Shown: one piece after another, positions 26,519 through 34,826 of the stretch
Position numbering within the stretch: position 1 is the stretch's first letter
Layout of the letters: each line of letters begins with the position of its first letter
NCBI GenBank assembly: GCA_029945625.1
Contig: JAQSCW010000055.1
Coordinates: 124,001-188,000, forward strand
DNA: 64,000 nucleotides
Direction: 5' to 3'
Source: a bacterium
GTDB lineage: Bacteria > Bacteroidota > Bacteroidia > B-17B0 > Aurantibacillaceae
The notes under the pieces: model-generated
Databases searched by the model: none
Seen by the model: the letters and a program-made list of their open reading frames with translations, nothing else
What the model was told of the DNA's origin: nothing
Position numbers and translations under genes: made by a program

Positions 26519-27724
26519 ATGAGCTCCCAACAAACACCTGTGAGTAACGATAAACAAATAACCGGTCGCATCACCTCCATTGACTTAGTGCGTGGCCTGG
26601 TTATTGTGATTATGGCACTGGATCATACACGTGATCTTATTCATGCAAACGCGTTGGGTGTGGATCCGCTTGATTTAAAAGTGACCACCCCCGCTTTGTA
26701 CCTAACGCGCTGGATTACTCATTTATGTGCGCCGGTGTTTGTGTTTTTGGCCGGCACCTCGGTTTACCTGAATTTGCTGCAGCAAGGCGATATTGCCAAA
26801 ACCATTCGCTTTGTACGAATCAGGGGAGTATTACTCATTCTCATGGAATTGACGATCATTAATTTCGGGTTTTGGTCCGACCTTTATTTTAGAACTTTTT
26901 TAGTGCAAGTAATTTTCGCTATTGGTGCAGGGTTTTTTATTCTGTCATTTCTCCTCAGGCTTAAGGCCCGTACCTTGGGTATCATTGGACTTTTAATTAT
27001 CTTTTTGCACGATCTGGTAACGGGGCTTCCGATTGAGGGTAACACCTTTTTAAAATTCATTTATAGTATTTTTCTCGACAGTGGTTTTTTTAAACTCGCT
27101 GAAGATCGGGCCTTTATTGTTGGGTATTCCATCATTCCCTGGTTGGGCATTATGTTATTTGGTTTTTCTTTTGGAAAATCATTTTTGTTGGAAGACAAAC
27201 AACGAAAAAAGACCTTTCTGTATTATGGCTTTGGGGCTTTATTTCTGTTTGTGGCTTTGCGCTTCCTTAATGGATACGGAGATATCTCGCCTTGGTCGAT
27301 GCAGAGCAGCCGGCTATATACTTTTCTTTCATTTATGGATGTGAGTAAATACCCGCCTTCGTTAATGTATACGGCAATTACGCTTGCCATTATGTTTTTT
27401 GTGTTGCGGTTGGCCGATCAAAGAGGTGGTGCGCTTGTAAAATTCTTTTTAACTTATGGCAAGGTGCCTATGTTTTTTTACATTTTGCATTGGTATGTGA
27501 TTCACATCGGCATGTATGTGATGTTGTGGCTGCAAGGTTTTACCTGGAACGATCTAAATTTCGGCATTATGGGTTGCGGACGCCCTGAAACCGGCGGGGG
27601 ATTGGATCTGCCCTTTGTGTATGTGTACTGGATCTCCGTCATTTTAGTGATGTTTCCACTTTGCCGGTGGTACGGTAAGTATAAGTCGGCACACAAAGAT
27701 GTTTTGTGGTTGAAGTATATTTAG
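26519..27724 (+). CDS. Multi-pass membrane protein of the DUF1624 / HGSNAT-like acyltransferase family
   Basis: The 401-aa protein has about 10 membrane segments. The N-terminal signature RITSIDLVRGLVIVIMALDH is followed by APVFVFLAGTSVYL, typical of DUF1624 and heparan-alpha-glucosaminide N-acetyltransferase-like proteins. The Asp-Arg and Asp-His pairs are the presumed acyl-transfer site. It may acetylate an envelope glycan with acetyl groups drawn across the inner membrane. It stands alone, with no glycan genes immediately adjacent. Confidence 0.82.
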   Translation: MSSQQTPVSNDKQITGRITSIDLVRGLVIVIMALDHTRDLIHANALGVDPLDLKVTTPALYLTRWITHLCAPVFVFLAGTSVYLNLLQQGDIAKTIRFVRIRGVLLILMELTIINFGFWSDLYFRTFLVQVIFAIGAGFFILSFLLRLKARTLGIIGLLIIFLHDLVTGLPIEGNTFLKFIYSIFLDSGFFKLAEDRAFIVGYSIIPWLGIMLFGFSFGKSFLLEDKQRKKTFLYYGFGALFLFVALRFLNGYGDISPWSMQSSRLYTFLSFMDVSKYPPSLMYTAITLAIMFFVLRLADQRGGALVKFFLTYGKVPMFFYILHWYVIHIGMYVMLWLQGFTWNDLNFGIMGCGRPETGGGLDLPFVYVYWISVILVMFPLCRWYGKYKSAHKDVLWLKYI

Positions 27725-28149
27725 ATGAATTTCAAAAAGTTTTTTTCTTTTCTGTTTTTTCCTTTGGATGAAAATTAGGCGACGACCTGCCTGAAGGATT
27801 TTCTACTTGCAGGAATCAAGGCTTCACGGGATTTTTTTGGAATTAATTTTCTTTTGTTCTTTTTTCATGAAAAATAAGGAACCAAAATTTTAGGAGGCAG
27901 GTCCACCTTGTCCCTTCGCCCTGATGTGCTAGCGGAGATCAGGCGGATTGGCGGTTGTGCGGCTTTCCTTTGATAGCGTTGCGTGGGTTTTAGGCCGAGG
28001 TTTCATTTTTCTGGCTGTTGAACTTTAATAATTTTTCCAAACAATGGGGGCAGACCCTATAAATGCTGACAAACATCAAATTTTCACCTTAAAGGGATGA
28101 GATTCCTAGATTTCAACACAAACATCTTAAAAAGTAATACTTGCAAATA
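27725..28149. other. Intergenic region with a small inverted repeat
   Basis: There is no gene. A hairpin CCTGAT/ATCAGG lies at 27920-27943 within a G+C-richer patch (27890-28000) that resembles the other intergenic repeats of the window. The remainder is AT-rich and leads into the operators of the XRE regulator. Confidence 0.4.
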
Positions 28150-28187
28150 ACTATAATTAATAGTAATTTTATACTATAAAACGTAGT
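28150..28187 (+). promoter_or_regulatory. Twin palindromic operators before the XRE/S24 regulator
   Basis: Two 15-bp sites share the form ACTA-N7-TAGT: ACTATAATTAATAGT (28150-28164) and ACTATAAAACGTAGT (28173-28187). They are 23 bp apart start to start, about two helical turns. The second site ends one base before the ATG, so a bound repressor would block transcription start or translation entry. They are probably the autoregulatory operators of the gene that follows. Confidence 0.65.
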
Positions 28188-28188
28188 A

Positions 28189-28968
28189 ATGAGCAAAATA
28201 TCATCCAACATCCGATTTTTAAGGCAGCTCAAAGGGCTGTCGCAAGAGCAACTGGCCGACGAATTAAGCGTGACACGTTCACGTATTGGGGGCTATGAAG
28301 AGGCGCGTAACGAACCTCCCATTGATTTGCTCATTCGTCTCTCTGAATTCTTTCACATTGCCATTGATGCGCTTGTGCGTGGCGATCTCAAGAAAACCAA
28401 TTTGGATGGCTTGATGAAAATAGGAAAGAATCGAATTTTGTTTCCTATTTTATTAGACAGTGAAGGAAACAATGTGATTGAGCTCATTCCCCTAAAGGCT
28501 TCGGCCGGCTATGTGCGCGGGTATGCCGATCCGGAGTACATTGAAAAATTGCCTCAAATGAAATTACCGTTTTTACCAACCGGTAAACACAGAGCATTTC
28601 CAATTAAGGGCGATAGTATGCCACCCATTAAAGAAGGCTCTTTTGTTATTGCAAAATATTTGGAGCGTTTTGAAGAAGTAAAAATGGGGCAAACGTTTGT
28701 GATTGTTACCAAAGAAGATGGTTTGATGTATAAACGCATCATGGCGTTCCATAAAAAAGAAGGAGCTTTTGAATTACATTCCGATAATAAATTGTATCAG
28801 CCTTTTAAGGTGAAAGCTGAAGATGTGCTGGAAGTATGGGAATATACTTGCTGCATTAACATGAACCAATATCAGGAAGATGAATTAAACCTCGACAGCA
28901 TCATGAATATGCTCCGCAGTTTAAAAGTAGAGATAGCAGATATTAAGAAGGATAAGCGGATCAATTAA
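28189..28968 (+). CDS. XRE-family regulator with LexA-like S24 peptidase domain
   Basis: The 259-aa protein has an N-terminal HTH_XRE domain (residues 7-62, LRQLKGLSQEQLADELSVTR). The C-terminal LexA-like domain has a possible Ala106-Gly107 cleavage site in ASAGY, nucleophile Ser143 in GDSMPP and general base Lys182 in YKR. The spacings resemble LexA and phage CI, so RecA-stimulated self-cleavage is possible. After it comes a tail of about 40 residues that is helical and charged. No DNA-repair or phage gene adjoins it. Two ACTA-N7-TAGT palindromes lie directly upstream. Confidence 0.87.
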   Translation: MSKISSNIRFLRQLKGLSQEQLADELSVTRSRIGGYEEARNEPPIDLLIRLSEFFHIAIDALVRGDLKKTNLDGLMKIGKNRILFPILLDSEGNNVIELIPLKASAGYVRGYADPEYIEKLPQMKLPFLPTGKHRAFPIKGDSMPPIKEGSFVIAKYLERFEEVKMGQTFVIVTKEDGLMYKRIMAFHKKEGAFELHSDNKLYQPFKVKAEDVLEVWEYTCCINMNQYQEDELNLDSIMNMLRSLKVEIADIKKDKRIN

Positions 28969-29621
28969 GCCGCTTTATTTCCTGTTCTGTTTTTAAGCGC
29001 CGTGAAAATAATTGGAAGCACAGAAATGAGAATAATTCCCAAACACACCAAATCAATGTGTTTGCGGATCATTTCCACTCCGCCTAACAAATAACCGGCT
29101 GTTGTTAAACTGGCAATCCACAGGGCACCGCCCACTAAGTCGAAACTCAGAAATTTTCGATAAGTCATTTCGCCCACTCCGGCGGCAAAAGGCGCAAAGG
29201 TTCTTACAAAAGGAACAAAACGCGCCATAATAATGGCTTTGGTTCCATGTCTTTCAAAAAACACATGTGTTTTGTCGAGGTATTCTTGTTTCACGAGCGA
29301 TCTTCCCCTGAATTTTAAGTGGAAGACCCTCACCCCAATTTTTCGGCCAATCCAATAATTGCAATTATCACCTAATACGGCGGCAAAAAATAATAATCCT
29401 ATAAGTGTACCCAGATGTAACGGGGCTTCGGTGGCACCGGGAGGCGGCACACAAAATAATCCAGCAGTAAAGAGCAGAGAATCTCCCGGCAAAAAAGGCA
29501 TGGCCACCAAACCGGTTTCAATAAAAATTACCACAAATAAAACGGCGTAAATAAATGTTCCGTAATTGGCAAAGAGCCAATCGAAATCCAAATGCAGAAT
29601 GTGCTTAAATAATTCAATCAT
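28965..29621 (-). CDS. DedA-family membrane protein
   Basis: The 218-aa protein has the DedA (SNARE-associated) pattern: FIETGLVAMPFLPGDSLLF, GDNCNYWIGRKIG, and the conserved RFVPFVRTFAPFAAGVGEM, followed by two C-terminal membrane segments. The family is linked to phospholipid (undecaprenyl phosphate) flipping at the inner membrane. It converges with the XRE gene with a 4-bp overlap of 3' ends, and follows the rhodanese gene by 13 bp on the same strand. Confidence 0.87.
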   Translation of the reverse strand: MIELFKHILHLDFDWLFANYGTFIYAVLFVVIFIETGLVAMPFLPGDSLLFTAGLFCVPPPGATEAPLHLGTLIGLLFFAAVLGDNCNYWIGRKIGVRVFHLKFRGRSLVKQEYLDKTHVFFERHGTKAIIMARFVPFVRTFAPFAAGVGEMTYRKFLSFDLVGGALWIASLTTAGYLLGGVEMIRKHIDLVCLGIILISVLPIIFTALKNRTGNKAA

Positions 29622-29634
29622 AAATGGGGGGAGA

Positions 29635-29937
29635 TTATAATCCTATTTCCTGAATGTAGGCAAGGATGCCACCTTGTAAATTGTATAAATTGGTAAAACC
29701 ATGTTGACTTTCCAGTGCATTTATCACGGTGGCGCTGCGTTTGCCGCTGCGACAATGAACCACAACCTGTTTGTCTTTTGAAATTTCATTGGCCCGTTCG
29801 AGCACTTCACCCATTGGGATTAATTCGCCATTTAAATTCGCTTCATCGTATTCATGCGGCTCGCGCACATCAATGAGTTGAAAATCGGCGTTCTCGTCCA
29901 TTAATTTTTTTAACTCGCTAGCGGTGATTTCTTTCAT
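29635..29937 (-). CDS. Single-domain rhodanese
   Basis: The 100-aa protein is a single rhodanese domain: IDVREPHEYDEANLNG, then the active-site Cys in VVHCRSGKRSA. This loop carries the persulfide that is passed from thiosulfate or another donor to an acceptor, releasing sulfite where thiosulfate is the donor. comA ends 6 bp upstream on the same strand. Since ComA consumes sulfite, a role in feeding it is attractive but unproven. Confidence 0.88.
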   Translation of the reverse strand: MKEITASELKKLMDENADFQLIDVREPHEYDEANLNGELIPMGEVLERANEISKDKQVVVHCRSGKRSATVINALESQHGFTNLYNLQGGILAYIQEIGL

Positions 29938-29943
29938 GCTTAC

Positions 29944-30738
29944 TTATACTAGAGGTTGATTTAATCCTTCGGGTAAATAGGTGAAAAAAGTATCGCCACG
30001 CAGGCCAATGCGAAGAGTTTCGAGAGGAATCACATCATCTACGCCAATGTTTCCGAGATTAACATTGCAACCAAATAATTTTAAAAAATACACTTGCTGA
30101 CTTTTTTGAGGAGTTTCCCAAATGATGTTTTCAATTTTTATTTTACTCACAATGCGGTTAATGAGCATGGTATGCGCACTTCCGTTTTTATGATAGATCC
30201 CAACGGTACCACTTTCTCTCGCTTCTGCAATTACTTTAGAAGCACCGGCATCCAATTCATTCTGCATCATTTTGATCCAGCGGGCGGGATGAATGATCAC
30301 GCCCTCTTCTTTGCTACCTACTTCACTTAATACCGTATAATTTTTTGACAGAATACTAATGTACTCACATTTTTTTTCGTGATCCAATTCAATGCTGCCG
30401 TCGCTCACTTCGGCGCAATCCAGCTCCAAATCGGCTATGTATTTTAAATAATCATTAAACTGATTACGGATCACAAAGGCTTCAAAAAGAGTTCCCCCAA
30501 CATACACTTTCATGCCGGCCTTTTTATACAATCTTACTTTGTCGATCACGTTTTTGGTGATGAGTGAGGTGCCAAAACCCAACTTTACAAAGTCCACATA
30601 ATCGGCCGACACGCTCACAAAGTCTTCGGCCTGACGCAGACTGATGCCTTTGTCCATGACCATTGTAGTGCCATTAGCCCTTGGTTTGGAATCGCGTTGG
30701 GGTAATTGGTACAAATTGAAATTATACTGGTTGCTCAT
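29944..30738 (-). CDS. comA: Phosphosulfolactate synthase, ComA family
   Basis: The 264-aa protein has the ComA TIM-barrel landmarks: MVMDKGISLRQAEDFV, YVDFVKLGFGTS, MKVYVGGTLFE, the EVSDGS segment and GVIIHPARWI. ComA adds sulfite to phosphoenolpyruvate to give (R)-2-phospho-3-sulfolactate. ComB, encoded at 1366-2082, removes the phosphate. Upstream by 2 bp is a TPR protein, downstream by 6 bp a rhodanese, all on the same strand. The product is 3-sulfolactate or a further sulfonate such as cysteate; which one cannot be read here. Confidence 0.9.
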   Translation of the reverse strand: MSNQYNFNLYQLPQRDSKPRANGTTMVMDKGISLRQAEDFVSVSADYVDFVKLGFGTSLITKNVIDKVRLYKKAGMKVYVGGTLFEAFVIRNQFNDYLKYIADLELDCAEVSDGSIELDHEKKCEYISILSKNYTVLSEVGSKEEGVIIHPARWIKMMQNELDAGASKVIAEARESGTVGIYHKNGSAHTMLINRIVSKIKIENIIWETPQKSQQVYFLKLFGCNVNLGNIGVDDVIPLETLRIGLRGDTFFTYLPEGLNQPLV

Positions 30739-30740
30739 AG

Positions 30741-32153
30741 TTATTTTTTAAATGTAGAGATCAAAGATAAAATTTCTGCGTCATTCTGTAAAGTGGGGGC
30801 ATAATCGAAAATCTCCTTGTGTTTGGCATAATCCATATCCATTCCTCGTGACAAAAATTCTAGAGATTCTTTGCGACGACTTTTTTCAATAAGGATGATG
30901 CCGATGCGGTAAAGTAATTCAGCCACATCGGGAAATTTTTTGATGCCTTCTTCCAGTGTTTTAATTGCTTCTTCCACGTAACCATTGTGGTGAAGTAATT
31001 TTGAATAATCGAGCCATACATCGTAATCGGGATAATCGAGTTCGATCACACGTTGAAAGGCGAGTCCGGCTTCTTCAATAAAGCCCAGTTTTTCCTGTAC
31101 TTCTGCAAACACATACCAGTATTCAGGATCGTTGGGATTGATTTCGATGGCTTTTTTAATATAATGAACGCCTTCGGTGAGACGGTTGAGGGCGTCGAGC
31201 ACAACACCAATGCCGAGCCAGGCATCGCCGTTGGCCGGATCGAGTTTCACGCACTTATTGTAATTAACAAGCGCTTCCTCAAAACGGTCGAGGTTCTCAA
31301 AACACTCTCCAATATAGTAATAGGTGGTGGGTTCCTGATCCTCGTATTTGAAGGTTTCTTTGTACACTTCAATGGCTTCTTCAAACTTATTGAGTTGGGC
31401 CAAAGAGTTAGCTTTATTAAACAGTGCCGAGCTAAATTGTTCGTTAATGGCCAAAGCATAGTCGTAGGCTTCAATGGCTTTTTCAAACAAACCTATGCGA
31501 CTGTAACCCAAACCCAGATTGAACCAAGCAAAATAACTGTAAGGATGATTATCGATGTATTTTTCAAAAAAACCAATGGCTTCATCCGATTTGCCGGTGA
31601 GGTCAAAACACAGAGATAGCTCGTTGAGAGCCACCTCGTTCTTTGGATTTAATTTGATTGCTTTCTTGAGGTAGTAGAGCGCATCGTCTGGCTTATCTTC
31701 ATTCAAGAACTCAACGCCAAGGGCCACATATACTTCGTCTTTCTGATCAGAAAGTGGAATGGCGTTCTTGAAGTTTTCTATCGCTTGTTCGCCAAGTCCC
31801 ATCTGGCTGTAAATATAACCACGCGCCATGTACAGTTCGAAATTGTGGCGTTCAATCATTTCTACCTCGTTGAGAATGGCGAGGGCTTCGTAGGTATAAT
31901 GCTGGCTGGACAAGTATTGTGCGTAACGAATCTTGACGATGGAAGAAAATGGATAACGTTCGAGGCCATAATCGATGGCTTTTTTGGCCATTTCGTAATT
32001 CACCCATTGAAGGTAATAGTCAATGATTTCTTCAATATCGTCTGCATCAAAAAAATGAACCTGGCCGGTAGCCAGCATATCTTCAAAAAGCTTTAGATTT
32101 TCTTCAAACTCCTTGTCATTCTGCCCGTCTGCATCGTCGTCAAACTCACTCAT
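30741..32153 (-). CDS. TPR-repeat protein
   Basis: The 470-aa protein has a very acidic N-terminus (SEFDDDADGQNDKEFEENL) and then at least eleven tetratricopeptide repeats from about residue 65 to 440, for example YVALGVEFLNEDKPDDALYY and PEYWYVFAEVQEKLGFIEEA. There is no signal peptide, so it is cytoplasmic and probably a scaffold. It is first in the transcript with comA and the rhodanese gene, with only 2 bp before comA. Its partners cannot be named. Confidence 0.85.
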   Translation of the reverse strand: MSEFDDDADGQNDKEFEENLKLFEDMLATGQVHFFDADDIEEIIDYYLQWVNYEMAKKAIDYGLERYPFSSIVKIRYAQYLSSQHYTYEALAILNEVEMIERHNFELYMARGYIYSQMGLGEQAIENFKNAIPLSDQKDEVYVALGVEFLNEDKPDDALYYLKKAIKLNPKNEVALNELSLCFDLTGKSDEAIGFFEKYIDNHPYSYFAWFNLGLGYSRIGLFEKAIEAYDYALAINEQFSSALFNKANSLAQLNKFEEAIEVYKETFKYEDQEPTTYYYIGECFENLDRFEEALVNYNKCVKLDPANGDAWLGIGVVLDALNRLTEGVHYIKKAIEINPNDPEYWYVFAEVQEKLGFIEEAGLAFQRVIELDYPDYDVWLDYSKLLHHNGYVEEAIKTLEEGIKKFPDVAELLYRIGIILIEKSRRKESLEFLSRGMDMDYAKHKEIFDYAPTLQNDAEILSLISTFKK

Positions 32154-32371
32154 AAAAAATACTGTGATATAAAATTAAAGCTATAATAGCACTTAAAAAG
32201 GTTGATTATGTTAAAATTTTTTATAATAAATGAACCACTTTTTGTCAGATAAGGCTCAAGTCGCAGCGCCTTGCTTTCAGAGTGCCTGAGAGTCAGGCGG
32301 TTCGCTGATTTGTAACCAAAAAATTAAAGATGTTTTTTTGACTTAGGAGTTCAGGATCTTCAAGAATGCTT

Positions 32372-32405
32372 CAAAAAAAAATCCGCCCTTTTGGAGCGGA
32401 TTCTT
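32372..32405 (-). terminator. Terminator of the acyl-CoA dehydrogenase gene
   Basis: AATCCGC (32380-32386) pairs with GCGGATT (32396-32402) around a nine-base loop. On the minus strand the stem is followed by an eight-base T-run, about 20 bp after the stop codon. Confidence 0.75.
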
Positions 32406-32420
32406 TGATTTTTGTCTCTT

Positions 32421-33560
32421 TTACGCAAGCAAGGCTCTTGAGATCACAATGCGTTGCACCTCACTGGTACCTTCATAAATCTGCGTGATTTTGGCATCGC
32501 GCATAAGGCGTTCTACGTGGTATTCTTTTACATAACCATAACCACCATGTACCTGCACAGCTTCGGTAGTAACCCACATAGCTGTTTCGCTGGCAAATAC
32601 TTTGGCCATCGCACTTTCTTTGTCCATGGGCATGTGATTGTCTTTTAACCAGGCAGCCCTGAAGATCAATAAACGCGAGGCTTCGATTTTAGTAGCCATG
32701 TCGGCCAATTTAAACTGAATGGCTTGATGCTGGCTAATTTCTTTACCAAAAGCCTTTCTTTCTTTTGAATAGGCCAGCGCCAATTCGTATGCGCCGCTGG
32801 CGATGCCCAATGCTTGTGAGGCAATTCCAATACGGCCCCCGCTTAAGGTCTTCATCGCAAATTTAAATCCAAATCCGTCTTCACCAATACGATTTTCTTT
32901 GGGCACTTTTACATTATCAAACATGAGTGAATGGGTATCGCTTCCACGGATTCCCATTTTATTTTCTTTCGGACCAATCGTAAAACCGGGCACCCCCTTT
33001 TCTACAATGAGGGCATTAATACCCCTGTGTCCCGCTTCCACATTGGTTTGCGCAATTACAAGATAAGTGCTGGCAGAACTTCCGTTCGTGATCCAGTTTT
33101 TGGTGCCGTTCAAAATATAATGGTCGCCTTTGTCGATTGCTGTGGTTCGTTGGGAAGTAGCATCACTGCCGGCTTCGGGTTCACTCAAACAGAAGGCTCC
33201 AATTTTTTCACCTTTTGCCAAGGGCACCAGGTATTTTTGTTTTTGTGCTTCCGTTCCAAATGTTTCAAGACCCCAGCATACCAGCGAATTATTTACACTC
33301 ATCACTACGCTGCAGGAAGCATCTACTTTGGAGATCTCTTCCATAGCCAATACGTAGGACACAGCATCCATGCCACCACCGCCGTACTTTGGGTCCACCA
33401 TCATGCCCATGAATCCCAGTTCTGCCATTTTTTTGATCTGTTCTGCCGGAAATTTTTGGTGTTCATCACGGTCAATCACACCCGGTTTTAACTCGTTTTG
33501 AGCAAATTCGCGTGCAGCCTTCTGGATCATTAAATGTTCTTCAGTTAAATCGAAATGCAT
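32421..33560 (-). CDS. Acyl-CoA dehydrogenase
   Basis: From ATG 33560 the protein has 379 aa, the standard length. It shows the FAD-binding loop AFCLSEPEAGSD, WITNGS, the GIASQALGIA segment and the catalytic base in QIYEGTSEVQ near the C-terminus. This pattern fits short-chain or butyryl-CoA dehydrogenases. It oxidises acyl-CoA to enoyl-CoA, passing electrons to an electron-transfer flavoprotein. The candidate promoter at 33603-33610 lies above ATG 33560 and excludes the upstream start at 33605. Confidence 0.92.
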   Translation of the reverse strand: MHFDLTEEHLMIQKAAREFAQNELKPGVIDRDEHQKFPAEQIKKMAELGFMGMMVDPKYGGGGMDAVSYVLAMEEISKVDASCSVVMSVNNSLVCWGLETFGTEAQKQKYLVPLAKGEKIGAFCLSEPEAGSDATSQRTTAIDKGDHYILNGTKNWITNGSSASTYLVIAQTNVEAGHRGINALIVEKGVPGFTIGPKENKMGIRGSDTHSLMFDNVKVPKENRIGEDGFGFKFAMKTLSGGRIGIASQALGIASGAYELALAYSKERKAFGKEISQHQAIQFKLADMATKIEASRLLIFRAAWLKDNHMPMDKESAMAKVFASETAMWVTTEAVQVHGGYGYVKEYHVERLMRDAKITQIYEGTSEVQRIVISRALLA

Positions 33561-33602
33561 AGGATGAAATTTTACAGTTAATACTATTTTTTTGTAACCT
33601 TG

Positions 33603-33610
33603 CAAATATA
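33603..33610 (-). promoter_or_regulatory. Candidate -7 element for the acyl-CoA dehydrogenase gene
   Basis: On the minus strand this reads TATATTTG, a perfect TAnnTTTG match, with TTTTTGG and TTG upstream at a plausible -33 distance. It predicts a leader of about 35 nt before ATG 33560. Confidence 0.55.
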
Positions 33611-33650
33611 ATGGTATAGTCGCAGAGCCACAACCAAAAAACGAATTATT

Positions 33651-34730
33651 TTGAGCGCCAAAACAGAAGGAAAAATACAGGTGTTGGGACTAATGAGTGG
33701 CACCTCTTTGGATGGACTTGACATGGTTTTATGTTCATTTGAGCATACGGAAGCCCGTATTCAATTTAACATTCTTGAAGCCCAAACGATTAACTATTCA
33801 AAGGATTGGAAAACCAAACTAAAAGAAGTTGGGAAGGCGAAAGCCGAAGACTATTTTAGGTTGCATGCCGACTATGGAAGATTTATTGCTGAGGAGATAG
33901 TTAAATTTCTTAAGAACATACCCCAAAAGCCCGATTACATCGCGTCTCATGGTCACACCGTGTTTCATCAACCAAAGCTGGGCTTTTCCACCCAATTGGG
34001 CTGTGGAGCAACTATTGCCGCAATAAGTTCTATTGACACAGTTTGTGATTTTAGAAGTCTGGATGTTGCCCTGGGAGGACAAGGCGCGCCGCTGGTGCCA
34101 ATTGGTGATCAATTATTATTTGGTGACTACGAAGCCTGTTTGAATATAGGCGGCATTGCTAACATTTCATTTAATAATGATGAGGGCAACAGGGTCGCCT
34201 ACGATGTGTGCGAAGCGAATATGTTGTTGAATTATTTGTCGGAGAAGATTGGACACCCTTATGATGCAGAGGGAGAAATGGCACGTTCGGGAAATGTGGA
34301 TCAACAGTTACTTAAAAAAATAAATGCCCTCCCTTATTACCGGGAAGAGGGAGCTAAATCGATTGGAAGAGAATGGTTTGAAGATCAGGTTTTGAAAACT
34401 TTGGAGGAAGAGCACGTAAGAATCACCGATCTTCTGGCTACTTCAACAGAGCACGTGGCCATGATTATTGCGAATGAACTCACCCAAAAAAAACTCAAAT
34501 CTGTTCTGGTGAGCGGTGGTGGTGCATTTAATTCTTTTTTAATGGAACGTATCCGCGAGCACACTGCCTGTGAAATTATCATTCCCAATGCGGAGATCAT
34601 CAATTTTAAAGAGGCGCTCATTTTTGCATTCCTTGGCTATTTACGGGTAATAGACAAAACAAACACGCTTTCTTCCGTTACCGGAGCGTCGCGAAACAGT
34701 ATTGGCGGCGCGGTGTATACTGCACGGTAG
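33651..34730 (+). CDS. anmK: Anhydro-N-acetylmuramic acid kinase
   Basis: The 359-aa protein begins LGLMSGTSLDGLD, the AnmK ATP/phosphate-binding signature, and continues with ASHGHTVFHQP, LNIGGIANIS and VSGGGAFNSFLMER. It phosphorylates 1,6-anhydro-MurNAc to MurNAc-6-phosphate in cell-wall recycling. The only sensible start is TTG 33651, since the nearest upstream ATG runs into a stop. No other recycling gene (murQ, nagZ) is next to it. Confidence 0.93.
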   Translation: MSAKTEGKIQVLGLMSGTSLDGLDMVLCSFEHTEARIQFNILEAQTINYSKDWKTKLKEVGKAKAEDYFRLHADYGRFIAEEIVKFLKNIPQKPDYIASHGHTVFHQPKLGFSTQLGCGATIAAISSIDTVCDFRSLDVALGGQGAPLVPIGDQLLFGDYEACLNIGGIANISFNNDEGNRVAYDVCEANMLLNYLSEKIGHPYDAEGEMARSGNVDQQLLKKINALPYYREEGAKSIGREWFEDQVLKTLEEEHVRITDLLATSTEHVAMIIANELTQKKLKSVLVSGGGAFNSFLMERIREHTACEIIIPNAEIINFKEALIFAFLGYLRVIDKTNTLSSVTGASRNSIGGAVYTAR

Positions 34731-34826
34731 CCACAAAGCACGACCGCGATATTCAGTCTGTTAAATTGCAATTTTCAATGGTATTTTTATCTACCTTTAA
34801 TATGCAATTACCTAAATCCTTGTCGC

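Noticed and set aside
31053-31619. 188-aa plus-strand ORF inside the TPR gene
   Set aside because: Antisense shadow of a repeat protein, where codon bias keeps the opposite frame open.
32931-33491. 186-aa plus-strand ORF inside the acyl-CoA dehydrogenase gene
   Set aside because: Antisense shadow of a well-recognised enzyme gene.
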